A DNA stretch of 64,000 nt from Pythium myriotylum. Lineage: Eukaryota > Oomycota > Peronosporomycetes > Pythiales > Pythiaceae. How positions within the stretch are numbered: position 1 is the stretch's first letter; every line of letters starts with the position of its first letter. This document shows, piece by piece, positions 1 to 12,072 of this stretch. The notes below the pieces were generated by a model. The model did not search any database. It saw only the letters and a program-made list of their open reading frames with translations, and was not told the DNA's origin. The stretch lies in assembly GCA_023091665.1 (NCBI GenBank), contig JALJCQ010000004.1, forward strand, positions 2,232,001-2,296,000, given 5' to 3'. A program made the position numbers and the translations under genes.

Positions 1-103
1 TCGTGTGGGCATGCTGTTCTCAGCGAATAAGGGGGCCACGAGGAACACGACCATGGGCAGCCTGTATCTATATTCCTCTTTGGCCGGCGATGGTGTCCAG
101 CAC

Positions 104-386
104 CTACTGCTGCGCTATCTCGTCGTGTTGGCCACTCTCTCGCTGCTGGGCCTGCAGCTCGCGCTGCTTCATGCGGTCTCGCTTGATGTCGCGGATCACA
201 CCGGCGCGCATCACCTGTCCACGACGCGTCGTCAGTCTCCCAGGGCGCGCACGAACGCCGCGACTGCGAGGGTACCTGCTTCTCGGCCTTTTGCTGGTAG
301 TGCGCGTAGTACACAGCGTAGCTCGCGCCCGCGAGGACCGTCGCGAGCATCACCGTCGGCGCCTTGGACCTCAGCGACCGTGCCAT
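104..386 (-). CDS. PET117: PET117-like cytochrome c oxidase assembly factor (73 aa, 2 exons)
   Basis: Two exons, 386-276 and 214-104, joined in phase 0 across a 61-bp GT-AG intron. The product is 73 residues: a short basic start (MARSLRSKAP), one hydrophobic helix at residues 11-30, then a charged helix containing AGVIRDIKRDRMKQRE. The pattern 'G(V/I)(I/V)RD' followed by basic helical residues, the single N-terminal membrane helix and the total size match the PET117 family. PET117 is a small mitochondrial inner-membrane protein needed for haem a synthesis (with COX15) during complex IV assembly. Family assignment rests on pattern recall, since so short a protein gives little to compare. The next start codon on this strand, at about position 53, opens an ORF that leaves the window. 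Confidence 0.72.
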
Positions 387-594
387 TGCTCTAGGCGAAC
401 ACTGATGATGATCTCTGGTGAGGAGGAATGTTGGACGACTCGCTTTGCCCCTAAAGTACGATTTGATAAGATTTTCATTGGACAAAGTTTCGAGAACGAC
501 GGTGCTTTTAGCCAATCGAAAGCACCCGTACCTCCTTAATCGGTCCACGAAACGACGCGGAGGAGGCGCATTTGGAGCCAAGGAGGAAGAGGTC

Positions 595-1527
595 ATGTAC
601 ATCGGCCCGTGGCAAGAGTATCGCCTCGCGAAAATCCAAGATGACGCGATCCAGCGAATTCGCCAGGAGTGGGAAGACAAGATCCGCGCCCAGCTGCCCA
701 GCGGAGACGATGCACGGTGAGAGTGGAGTTCTCGTTGCGCTCGTGCTTTGCAGTGAAAGCCCTGACGTGGTGCTGTCAACAGAATTCGAGAGCTCATGCA
801 ACCGCTCATGTCCAAGTTACCAGCTCTCTTGATGGCCAAGAAGCCGGTAGATGAGAGCGTCTCGGCACCAGCGAGTCGCAAAGCGAGACGGGCACAGGGG
901 TGTCAGAGCCAACAATCAACACGACCTTCGACTGCCTCCTCCACGGCATCCTCTGTTCGAAGAAGCGCCAAGTCTGCAGTAACGGTGGCCTCATCCGGCA
1001 ATCAAGAGACTCACGAGAGTGAGTCGGTCAAAGTTCAGCCTCCGCTTCCTCGAAGAACGCTACCGAGGCAGCAGAGCTCGAAGAAAAAGAAGTCGGGAAT
1101 GGCCAGCGCCAAGGCGTCAGCCCTGGGAGAGGTCGAACGGCGGAAACAAATGTTTGCGACCTGGAAAATGGGTCAGCAAGAACAGTCGTCAACCCAAGCG
1201 CATCCATCGACGACGGATTCTATTACACGGCTACCTCGGATACACTCGGGTGTCTCAGTTTCACGAGTGAATGACCCGAGCCTATCCGAGTCAATTTCTT
1301 CCAACGAACCAACAAGGCTTCCTTCACTGGCACAGTCGAGTGGTGATCCATTCTCGCTGGATTCATGCGAGCCAGAAGTTCCCTCGCCGCGAGAAGAGCC
1401 GAATCTCGAAGACTCCCTCGACGAAGATGAAGTGAACCAGTTACTGAACTGGACTGACAATCTTCTGTCTCCAAACGAACTCGATGTTTCTCTTGCAGGT
1501 CTGGATGAAGGAATCGACATCGGTTGA
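595..1527 (+). CDS. Uncharacterised low-complexity protein (288 aa, 2 exons)
   Basis: Exons 595-716 and 783-1527 join across a 66-bp intron. A nearer AG at about 753-754 would lead to a stop, so 781-782 is the chosen acceptor. The first 65 residues are compact and probably structured: MYIGPWQEYRLAKIQDDAIQ, then a charged helix and a hydrophobic IRELMQPLMSKLPALL stretch. The rest is Ser/Arg/Lys-rich and disordered, ending in an acidic tail with an EDSLDEDEVNQLLNW helix. I do not recognise the family. The conserved-looking N-terminal 'YIGPWQEYRLAKI' start suggests a short interaction motif on a disordered scaffold; that is inference. The start is set by the ATG just before this block, although the frame is open further upstream. 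Confidence 0.62.
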
Positions 1528-1591
1528 GCCAACGTCCACTTATGTCTTCACTCCCGTCCGATAACTTGGCTACACTTCTTTCCATCCAAGA

Positions 1592-2153
1592 TCAATTGGC
1601 ACGTGGTGTCTTAGCCTGCCGCAGTTCTTCATAGGCATTAGCATCGGATGCCACTGTTGCGGAGTCTCGTTTCCCTGTCATCTGCAACCTCAACGATTCG
1701 TTAACAGTGACACGGTGTCATATTTACCAACGTCACCCTCACCTTGCGATCCGCTTGTTGATAGAGCTCGCGCAGAGTAGTCGCAGTTGAAGCTGCGTGA
1801 ATGACTGCACCGTATAGAATGCACGTTTGAGCTGGGAGCAGGTCGATGGTGTGGTGCAGAAGACCCACCTTGTTGGAGTGGAGGCATCGTGTCGTGGGTC
1901 GCTACATAGACTTCAGGGACTCGAATCTACCGAAACCACCCGTTACAACGTCAGAGAGCTTGGAAATCTCGATAATGCTGGGCTATGTGTGTCCCACCAT
2001 CTTGACGGGTTGCATTTGGGGGTTGCTCGGTGTTGTTCTCGCGAAACTTCCAGCATTCGCCGACGGCCACAGCATCCGACTGCCAGCGCCCGACGCAGCA
2101 AACGGGGCACCTTCCGAGAGCTCTCTGTCTTCTCTCTGCGAAGTACTCATCAT
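1592..2153 (-). CDS. Small hypothetical protein in four exons (121 aa)
   Basis: Four exons can be threaded without a stop: 2153-1998, 1926-1869, 1804-1743 and 1681-1592, with GT-AG introns of 71, 64 and 61 bp in phases 0, 1 and 0. The product has a Ser/Ala/Gly-rich start (residues 1-50), then VPEVYVATHDTMPPLQQVIH and a helical block TATTLRELYQQADRK, and ends with DANAYEELRQAKTPRAN. I do not recognise it. No single exon would be called alone; support comes from three consistent splice junctions and a plausible continuous helical region. A second ATG follows the first directly. The gene is divergent from INTS1, with about 180 bp between their starts, so the two may share a promoter region. Confidence 0.55.
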
Positions 2154-2332
2154 GTGACACTCGGACGCCCTGTGAGCGACGCCGCGACTCGCTCTACGAG
2201 GCGGTAGTGGCGGGGGTCGACGCCTTGGGGGTCGATGAAAGGCGACAGTTTTCGTACTTAGTAGAAGTGATATGCCATGGTTCGTACCTAAGAGAAGTAC
2301 TACTCGAGCTTGGGGTCTGCCATTGCGGCAAC

Positions 2333-5300
2333 ATGAAGCGGACGCGCGCAGCGACGGCGAGCACGGAGCGGCGCGTGCTGCGGCGCAAGAACGTCGTCCA
2401 CGACGAGGACGATTCGGAGGAGGAAGAGGAGGAGCGCGTGAGTGGCGGAGAGGAGGACGAGGACGAGGACGAAGAGGAAGAGGAAGAGGAGGAGGAAGAA
2501 GAGGAAGAGGAAGAGGAGGCGGAGGACGGAGATGACGACGACGAAGAAGAGGAAGAAGAGGAGGAGGAGGAAGCCGACCAGGGCCAGCGGCGCCGCACGA
2601 GCGACCGCATCAAGAGCGCCGCGCAACCGCCCAAGAAGAAGCTGCCGCGCGCTGCGAGCGCTGCCGCGAAGAAGCGAGCGGCCGCGGCCGCCAAGGCCGA
2701 GAAGGCGAAGAAGGCGAGCGAGGACGACGAAGACGAAGAGGACGAGGAAGAAGAAAAGAGCGGGGCCGAGAGCGAGAAACGCGTGACGCGGCGTGGAGCC
2801 AGCGCGGCAAAGGCTGCGCAGCGCAACACTCGCCCGGGTCGACGAACCACTCGCCGCAACACAGTCGAGGAGGAAGACGACGAAGAGGAAGAGAACGATG
2901 AGGAGAAGAAAGAGGAGGAGGAAGAAGAGAAAGAGGAGCCACGGCCCGCTACCACTAGCAAAAACTCTCGATCTTCGAAGCAGCCGCCCCGAGCTCGTGC
3001 GCCCGACAACGAGCCCCCGAGCGCGGAAGAAGACGAAGATGAGGCCACCGGAACCCCGGCCTCAGCGACACCCATGGAAGTCGAAAATGATGACGCGGAG
3101 GAGGGAAAGAGTGATGCGACTCCAATGGCGACTCCAAGTGCCTCCCCTGTGAGACGCACCGGTCTCTCGATCGATACATTGGTGCACGCTACTCCGACCA
3201 AGACTGAAGTTGGACCGACAACCGAAACTGTGCCTTTCCAAACGCTGCGGGACCAATTGCGAGGGGCCTCAGGAGAACAAGAACTATTGGAGGTACGATT
3301 TTTGCTTGCGCCTTGTCCAGTTACGTGCACTGGCTGATCATCGTGCATCCCACTACAGACCTTGTCGGCAGCTTGTTCAAGTTTGATAAAAGAAGGGAAA
3401 TCTCCTAATCGTCTGTTTGCAGTGGCAGTTCTGAGCGCTGTGAAGGAGAAACCATCACTATTCAAGCAACCGTCGGTGTTGAAGTACTTGCTGCGTTTGT
3501 TGCGCTCTAAGCACTACAGCTCGGCTGGTAAAGAGACGGGGCCAAACGGGGGGGATGTACATGGGTCACTCAAAAAGACCGGATCGAGTTCTTCAGTCGC
3601 CAGCTCGTCGTCTGCATCTGTTGAAAGTAGTGCGGAGATGCCCTTACCAGTGGTCATTGCAAACGCTCTTTTACACATCCTTAAGGTGAGTTGTTCTCTA
3701 TGCTGAATTTTGTGAGGCCCATTAAAGTGTGGTGCCGTTGAAGGACTTGCCTAAGTGGCCTGAAGATAGCTTCAAGGTGTTTCTCGATGATTCACTTCAC
3801 GGTCGCGTATGGGTTGATCATGAATTCAGCAGTTCGTTCGTCCAAAACGTGAAGACCACGATTAAGCCTCCTGTTGATGCAGGCATAGCGCTCGATGGAT
3901 CTCCGCTTGTCCAAGTACGATCAATTGAAGGGAAAGAGTACACGGATCTGCGTGATCTTGCTCTGAAGCACATTCGGTTGCGTCTCCACGAACTAGAGAA
4001 GGAGCGCTCATCGGTCACGAAAGTGATGCGCCCGATGGCTCTCGCACTCATAGATTTCGTCTCGATTCCGGAGGCACGCGTAATTGCTGCAGAAAATCTC
4101 GATACGTGGCTTCAAAATCCTTCAATGAAGGGTCCGGCCAAAGACTTGCTCAACAAAGTCGTTGCAGTAAGTGCATCAAACCTCGGCAGTTTCTTGAACT
4201 CTATTGCTAATACGGTTATCGTTCTGACCATCAGGCGTGTACAACTATGGAGGCGCATGATTTGCGTACTGTGGACTTGCTTCTTAAACTGAAGCTCAAG
4301 CCGACAATGTTTCAGGTAAAGGTTGAAACAATCACACAGCTTGTTCGGCAGCACGAAGGTTACCTACGGCTTGCGCTTAATCTTTTTATCAATCGAGAGC
4401 GTCCAAATATCATGGGCAAAGACCTTGACAACATGAAGATGCTCCACCAAATCATGAAATCATCAAGAGCGGCAACACAAAGTAACCAAGAGGAAGCATT
4501 CTACACCATCCCAAACGCCCACGTCGGTGCCCCGTCGAGTCGTGAGCTTGGTTTTGTATTCCGAGATCTAGCAAGCGTATCGGAGCTTACTACGAGTCTA
4601 AAAACCATGGTGCGAAAGATTGTCAAGCAGCTAGGATTCGAAAACATCGACATGAAGACTCTTTGCGTTGAAATTTTGAAGAATGACGAACATTGGGACG
4701 CGCTAGCGAAGTTCGCAGACATGAGATTGCTAGACTACATGGGTCTTGTAACCGGAATGGTGTGGATGGTGCTATCCATGCGAGGCGCAGCAGTGAAGAG
4801 TTTGCAGATCCAGCAAACTAATGTTTCTAGTTCGGGGCCAAGACAGGAATCGAGCAGCAACCCTCTTGGAGGCCCGACAAAACTTGGAAATGCTCAGCCG
4901 ATTCCACGGCGCTCAATTCAGAGTGTTGTTGGGGGTGGTCCTAATCAAGGCGGAAGACACCCCAAGATCGGAACTGGGGCATTTGGAAAGAACAAGACGC
5001 AAGCTCCATCGAGCGGAAAGGCAAGCCCAGTCTCCACATCATCCATCAGTGGAGTGAGTGTGAGTTTAGCGGCAGCTGCTGCATCCGTTAGCAGCTCTTC
5101 ATCCGCCACTCCGCAACAGGATATGACCGTCGCAAATAAAGCCGTGAAGGTTGCAGTGAAGGCGAAAGAAGAACTTCAGCAAACGCTTGCTTACGTACAA
5201 CGACAAGCTCTTGTAAGTTGTCACGAGATTTTCCACAAGTTCGGGTTAACGGGCAAGTCGTCGTTCGAAAAGTCTCTTTACGAGTGTATTGTGAAGAAGC

Positions 5301-8300
5301 TACTTTTCCTCGAGATCCCACCGGATATCCAGCCGACAGAGCACGATAAGACGTGCTTCTTGTCAACAAAAGAGGACATTCCGCTCCATCCAGACTCCCT
5401 TGAGCTGCTGACTGGATTATTGAGTGCTTGTGAATCGGTTGATCGTGTTGAAGTATTGCGCACTTTGGAAGCGGTTGTTTTTCGTGCGGCTGAAGGACAC
5501 ATGCATCGCGAGGCACTCTGGGGGCACTCTCATCATAATGATCTTGGGGTATACAGTGGCAATGGTGGCGTCCTAGGCATTGAAGTGAAGGGTACAGCCT
5601 TCATCGATGATCTACTTCGGCTGACAGTGGTACGGAGCTATCATGAAGCTGACCTTATAGCGCAACTAACACTCACTTTGTGATGTCGTTTTGCAGTGGA
5701 AGGAAGATCACAAGCTGGAGCATGAGTTCTGCTACTCCAGCCGCTTCTGGATCTGTTGCTCGATCCTTCTGGTACGCCCAGACTATGGCTCTGGACTTAA
5801 CGCCAATGTGACTGAATGGCGCTGTTACTATTACAGATTGTTGGGTCGTTCAACCCGACGACAGTTGGCGACATCTTGTGGAGTGGTTTTCCAACGATGC
5901 GAGCGATTATGCAGATGTTGATCACTGGCCGATTTGAGTTTCCAAGTGTAAACAGCAGTGTTTCCGATCCGGGCTTGTTCGGCGGACATCGCGAGAACTT
6001 CAGTGACCTTCTACAAGCAAACGCCCAACTTCGTGAATACGAGCAACACGTAATGGCGACGGTAGCATCAAATGTGGAGGATCCGTTGATGCTCTTCGAG
6101 ATTCGAGGAGTAGCTCGCCAACCTCCTCCTGCTATTATCGATCATTTGAAGGTGTTGGACCGCAAGTTTCGCCTTGGGATACGTCTTCGTCAGAGCCGAG
6201 TCAAGGACTTTCTCATGGAAATGGTTGCAGGTGGAGCAGCCGGTGTGGCTGATAGTGGGGCTAAACCTTCATCGGAGGACTCGACTTGGTGGATCACAGA
6301 TATTGTATGTGAGGACTTCGACACTATCCAGTACCTCCCACACGAATGCCTTTGCCGGCTGCTTTTGCTTGCTCGCCGAGGCTATGGAATGACCAAAGCT
6401 GCTCAAAGCACTAAGCAAGCAAGACGGCTCGCTCAAGTTGCTCCTCGACTGCAGATCAAGCTTCACGAAATCCTCGTAGACCCAAAGCAGAGTGAGACTG
6501 CTACCAAGGTTATTTTGTACTATCTGGATAGTTTGGTCTCGGGCGACTCCCGCGACAGGCGTGTAGCCTCGCAAATCTTGTTCGACCTCACTCGAGACTG
6601 CTCAGATCAAATTGACAGCGCGACATCAACACCAAAAAGTGAATCAGACGCTACGATGGACGACACAGCGTCCTCTAGTGTACGTGTAGTCGAAGGCATC
6701 AACTCAATCGATGAGATCCAAGCAAATATGAACTTTGAATGGCCCGGCGGGCTTCTTAAGCTGCCGTGTTACGCCCATGTTCGCGATAGGGCATTCAGTG
6801 CGCTTGAGCTGCTGCTTGATCGGGAATCAACTGTGGATTCGCTCAGCTCCTGCATCAAGGCACTTTATTCATTCTGGAAGGATACTGTCGACCAATCATT
6901 CCAAGACACCTCCTCATCATCTTCTCGTGGATCTTCAAAGAATCGGCCCTCCCTCTCCGGAGCTGCTGCTGACGCATCTGTTCAGCTCGCTGGCACCTTT
7001 GGACGTCTGCTGTCTACGCGTGAGTTCGTTGGCCGCCATCTACTCCAACAGCACGAGTTATGCGAAATCTTTGCGGATATCTTCTGGAGCGTGATCTCAC
7101 TCCAGTTGCGTCCTGATCCAGAGCGAGCGGGCCGTATTCGTTTCTCGGATTGCAAAGTGTTTTACGCCACAGATGGCTCAACGACTGTACGAGAGATTAA
7201 GCTTCCATTACCAGTTATCCATGGTGCAATTCGTGTTTTGTGCACTTCGTTGGAAGGATCGAGTGCGTTTGAGAAGTTGAGTGACTGCCTATTTCCGAAA
7301 GTCAAAAAGGACGCCAACACCGCGATTCTCTCCAGCACAGGTGTCATTGCGACGAAGGACCGTCGGCTGTACCCCACAGAATTGCTGAAGAAAATGATCC
7401 AGTTTGGTGGCTCTTCTCATCTGATAACATCGGCTGCAAAGGCCACTCCTCCAGAAGCGCTGTGGGAGCTTCTATCCTCAACAGGATTGAGTAAGAATGC
7501 GAAAGGTGTTGTGACGCAAGTCTTGACGGAACTTGTACGGTCAAACGAGTCATCAGTGATTACAGCGATGCAGACGGTGTCGAAGACACACAATCCCCAA
7601 GATGCTGCGATATCATTGTCTCTCAGTGTTCAACATGACCAGTTCCTTACAAACTGGGTGAAAGATCAGATCGGTGATCGACCAGAGTCAGGAGTGTCTA
7701 GTGAAGAGCAGGCGCTCCTCTCGACGAAGTTTGCATCGTTCCATGTCTCGGCAGCTCAGCCCACTCGGGGCGAGCCCACTATCAAACCCGTATTCGAGGA
7801 AGAAGCAGAGGGTGACGTCGAAATGCAAGATTTGGATGACTCAAGACAAGGGAAACCCTTTTCAGATTGGTTAGTGTTCACGAACGCTTACCCACGTGTG
7901 AAGGACTTGACAGGGTTGGGCACACATCAAAACTCGACCAATATCATTCCCAGAATCGCTGATCTTCTCATCGGGCCTTGTAAGTTCAATGCAAACAGTC
8001 AAGCGAACAACCTGCACGCAGAATTGGGCTCGTCCGCTTGGTCTCGTCGCGTTGCCGTGCTCCACTGCCTGAGTTCTGCGGGTCAGTCAAGATCAGCGGC
8101 CTTGGAACTCGGTGACGCAATGCTGGAGTTGATTGAACATGTTGCGACTTGTCACGTTGAGTCGTGCGTATCTGCATGCTGCGAATCTGTCAGGCAGACG
8201 TGTGGCATGGTGGCGCAGTCATTTTCGTTGTCGGCTTCTCACTGCTTTCTTCTGCAGGCGACTCGCCTAGTGAGCTTATCCCTCATTGCGGAGCCAGCGT

Positions 8301-9962
8301 TTGAAGGCCGCTATCTACGCGCAGCATTCATTTCTTTGTTGAAATGTTTTGATGCTGTCGCGAAACGCTGGCTAGATGAGAAATTTACACCAAGACTCAA
8401 CCCATTGATGTTGCACGATCTCGTTGTGCTGATGATCGATGCCGAGATCATGTCGCGAGATCTTAAAGCTACTGACACCCAAGATAAAGCTGTCGATGTC
8501 ATCGGGGTACCGGTCAATAACGTTGCGATCTTACATCGACTCGTTGAGCTTGCGGGTAGCGATGACGCCGTTTTGGTGTTTATCCTCGACGCGCTCCTCT
8601 CTGCAGAAGCACTATTCGTGTCTGCAGCGAGCTACCTCAAGCACCACCGCAGTATCAGACACAAGCTCATTGAGGTCAGTCTTGCATGTGGATTTCGTTT
8701 TATGACTGGCACTCATCTTATGGAAATGGTTACGACAGGCTCTCTATTTTGCGAAACCGAGGGAGGTTGGTGTTCATCTCAGCGTGCTGGATCCGTCGTG
8801 GCGACGATTCATTGACCCACAGAGCCCATCCACCAGAGAGCTGCCGGCTGGGGTAGCAGATGAGATTGACAAGGCAATCTCAGATTTAAATCGGGAGTCA
8901 CCTGAATCTGTTGACCGTCTGCGAGAACTATCTATCCGGGACCCGGTTCTTGTGCAAACTCGCTTCTTGAATTTGCTGCAGGAATGGAAGGGTGACATTA
9001 CACTTACGAGGCTCTATCAAAAAGCCGGTGTTTTTCAAATGGTACGGCCCCTTTGTGTATGCGAATTCAATCTGCACATTCTGAGATGTATCTATCTTTG
9101 TTTTTCCTAGGCTGTCCGCGTCATCGATATTTGGTTCTCCACCGTTTCGGATGAATCTCGAACCGTGGAGGCTGTGATGGATTTTGTCTTCGAGATCCTC
9201 AGCACTATATCACGCCACCAAGCGGCTGAATTCTACCAACTCGTTGCCAGGTTGTTCGCCTTCCTCTCTGATGGGTTGAGTGAAAGTATCGACGGGCTGG
9301 CTCATGCCTTGTTTACTGAAGATCGAATTGAGATCCTTCGTTCAGTGACGACTATCTACGAGTCGGTTGCTGAGATCGCAACTTTCGTGGGGATTCTTGA
9401 GCACCAGCACAACCAGCCACTTCTCAGTGAGGCTTTGCATTCTGTGACGTCTGCTCGGAACAAGACGGTCGCAAGCTCGGAAGACCAGCGACAAATTCGG
9501 GCGTTTCTTGATCGACTAAACTCGGATAGCAAGGCTATGACAGCGACCGAAATTGAATCTTCTCTGTTCCTGCTACAGCAGGTGCTGAACAAGGCTCAGG
9601 AAGTTGGTACACGCATACCCCTTCTCATCCCTTGTGTTGACCCAGTCGCAAAGTTACTGCATCACGACGAACTGACCAAGGGCTCTATGAAGACGCTTTG
9701 CCAAGTGCTGGTGTCCTTCTTAAAGCACGATCCAGTCCACGCAGTTCATGCGGTCCTTCAGCAGTACGTGAAGTGTCTCGGCGTGTTAAGGATTGGCCTT
9801 CGCGAGTCGGCGCTGACGTGCATCACTGAGTTCCTCTCGCTCGCTGACCCCCCTCACCAGCGGGCGATTCTGGAACAGTTGTATGAGGACCAGAGCGACA
9901 TTGCGAAGTCCAAACTTCTAGTCTTCGTAAAGAGTGCAGCATTCAAGTCAAGTCACCACTAG
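2333..9962 (+). CDS. INTS1: Integrator complex subunit 1 (about 2390 aa, 8 exons)
   Basis: Exons: 2333-3292, 3359-3685, 3744-4166, 4235-5629, 5697-5771, 5837-8674, 8739-9041 and 9111-9962. All junctions are phase 0 with 54-69 bp introns. INTS1 is the large scaffold of the Integrator complex, which cleaves snRNAs and terminates promoter-proximal RNA polymerase II transcripts in the nucleus. Diagnostic matches to animal INTS1 include FLDDSLHGRVWVD, the AAENLDTWLQNPSMKGPAKD block, LLLKLKLKP, IVGSFNPTTVG followed by TMRAIMQML, and PPAIIDHLKVLDRKFRLG. The remaining length is alpha-helical repeat. The first exon is unusual: about 300 residues dominated by long Glu/Asp runs mixed with basic Lys/Arg/Ala stretches. 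Overall length is close to human INTS1 (about 2190) once this acidic region is discounted. Confidence 0.93.
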
Positions 9963-10003
9963 CGAGGGTACAACATGTGTTTAACGATATATTCTATCTC
10001 TCT

Positions 10004-10883
10004 TCACTCGGCCTTGCGTTTTCGAGTCCACAGGACGATCGCGACCCCGGCGGCATGACCAATCGTATTACCTCCGAGCACACCATACACACATGTGAGG
10101 GGCCACTGCTGCCACGGACGGTCCCAATCGAGGGGAATCGGCAGAGCGCCGAGGTATGCGCCCAGTGTCGCAGTGATGGCGACGCTGGCCACATGGGTCT
10201 CGACGTCGTCCTGGCATCTAAGTAAGCGATGTAAGCATTGGCGACTGCTCACAGGCACCAGGCCGCTCCAAGGTTACCTGGCATTAAGAAGGATATCAAT
10301 CCAGTCGTTCCACTCGAGGCCCGAGTGCATGGCAACTGGCATCGTGGTGGAGCTTGCCAGCAGCAACGCCAGCAGGGCCGTCCGCTGGATGAGTCTGCGA
10401 GCAGGCAGCGATCAGAGACAATGCCCTTTCAAGCAGAGGTGAACAAAGCGAGACCTACAGCTCCAGCGGTGCACCGAAGAGCACGATCATGACGTGGAAC
10501 AGCGCGGTGCCGGCCACGAGGCCGAAGAGGCCGCGGCCAATCTGTGCCATGAGCAAAATCCAATGAGTGATTCTAACTGCCGTTGTTTGCATCCACGAAA
10601 GAAGTCACATACGAGAGGGAACAGCGACGAGGATCTGGACACGAGCGCCACGTTCAGCAGTAGCGAGAGTGCGGTGGCGGCGCCGACGGCGACGGGCAAC
10701 GCGGCGTCGACGTGCTGCTCGAGACTCTTGCCGACGCTACAGAGCCACGCTCGGTGAGTTAGTTCCCGCGAAGCCGATCTCCACAGCTCAGTCGCCAGTG
10801 ACGCACAGCACGCGCGGCAGCGGCAGCGCGCAGAGCCACGGCAGCAGCGCGAGCGCGAGCGCGACGCCGCGGCGGATCCCCAT
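10004..10883 (-). CDS. PIGF: PIG-F family GPI-anchor biosynthesis protein (204 aa, 5 exons)
   Basis: Exons 10883-10807, 10736-10613, 10541-10459, 10394-10278 and 10217-10004. Introns are 60-71 bp; the first contains ACTAAC upstream of its acceptor. PIG-F is an ER membrane protein that partners PIG-O and PIG-G to transfer phosphoethanolamine to the second and third mannoses of the GPI anchor. The diagnostic C-terminal motif LGALPIPLDWDRPWQQWP is intact and is followed by the last hydrophobic helix and a basic tail (TRKRKAE). About six hydrophobic segments are visible, starting with a signal-anchor-like Leu/Ala-rich N-terminus. Family members are about 200-220 residues. The gene ends 42 bp from the INTS1 stop, convergently, so their 3' ends must overlap or abut. 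Confidence 0.92.
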
Positions 10884-10989
10884 GTTGCGCGATTGACGAG
10901 CTCCCGATTCAAGTGAGCCCCAGATACGATACTAGCCTAGTTCCTCGCCATCAGCCTAACCACGCTCTCTTCGCTTCAAGCAGCACGAG

Positions 10990-11909
10990 ATGAGCGTGGC
11001 GCGCGCGGCGCAGCAGTGGCAGCCGGCCACGTACCTCGCGTTCGAGCGGCTGCGGCTGCGCCCGGCGCTGGAGCTGCTCGCGCGCGTGCCGGAGCTGCCG
11101 GCCGACGGCGCCCAGGCCCACATCGTCGACCTCGGCGCCGGCACGGGCAACATGGCGCCCGCCTTTCTGTACGGTGCAAAAACGACTATTGTCTACAATG
11201 GCGAGAGCTAACGATGAGTCTCTCTGCCCACAGCCAGCGCTGGCCGAACGCGCGCGTGACGTTCGTGGACTCGTCGCCGTCCATGCTCGAGCGCGCCAAG
11301 GCGGACCACGAGGCCAACGCGGCTCTCGACGTTGGTCGGTTCTCGTACGTGGAGGCGACGTTCGACTCGTTCGAACCGAGCGAGCGCGTCGACCTCATCT
11401 ACTCGAACGCGGCGATCCACTGGGTCAGCGCGGAGCTGCACAAGACGCTCTTGCCGCGCCTCTTCTCGTTCCTCAAGCCCGGCGGCGTGCTCGCGTTCCA
11501 GATTCCCGACACGCGCGCACAGCCGAGCCACCAGCTCATGGTCGAAGCCGCCAGGCAGCTCGGTTGGGAAAAGGACGTCGCCGGCGTGCGCTGGGTCACG
11601 TGCGAGCAAGACCCGGGCTTCTACTACGAGATCTTCCGCGAGCTCCTGGGCGAGGCCACGCCCGAGAAGCTCGACATGTGGGCCACGGTCTACGCGCAGA
11701 TCATGGAGGGCGAGAGCCCCGTGGCCGACTTCACCTCGTCCACGGGGCTCGGCCCGTATCTCGAGGCCCTCGGCGGTCGTAGCTCCTCGCGAGCCACGGA
11801 GTTCGAGAGAAAGTACCGCGAGCTCGTCGCAGCGGCCTACCCCAAGCAGAGCGACGGGCGCTCCATCTTCGAGTTCAAGCGATTCTTCCTCGTCGCAGCT
11901 AAACCGTAG
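10990..11909 (+). CDS. Trans-aconitate 2-methyltransferase-like enzyme, copy 1 (284 aa)
   Basis: Exons 10990-11168 and 11234-11909 with a 65-bp phase-2 intron; the donor is the GTACGG following 'APAFL'. It is a class I SAM-dependent methyltransferase: motif I is IVDLGAGTGNMAP, and the acidic end of strand 2 is VTFVDSSPSML. The product-side features VDLIYSNAAIHWV, LKPGGVLAFQIPD and GWEKDVAGVRWVT are typical of the Tam family (trans-aconitate methyl ester formation). The substrate here is inferred. A second copy lies inverted at 37798-38733 with the same intron position and phase. This copy is markedly more GC-rich than its paralogue. Confidence 0.88.
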
Positions 11910-12072
11910 ACAGCAGCCGTAGACTGAAACATCCATAAATAGTTGGAAGGAGTAATTACTCATTTGGTCTGGTTCGTAAGAACGGTTTAGTGTAGCGCTT
12001 TTTGTTTTTACGAAACGACGTGAACGCAAATGCTCCGGCAAATGGACAGTGAGCTCTTGAGGAGCTTCCGCG

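Noticed and set aside
1..53. Minus-strand ATG at about 53 opening towards the window edge
   Set aside because: Only 17 codons are visible (MVVFLVAPLFAENSM...). It is hydrophobic enough to be a signal peptide but far too short to call; it may equally be the 3' UTR of the PET117-like gene.
2194..3465. 423-codon poly-Ser frame opposite INTS1 exon 1
   Set aside because: The Ser runs are the antisense reading of Glu/Asp codons, and the frame crosses a clear intron of the sense gene.
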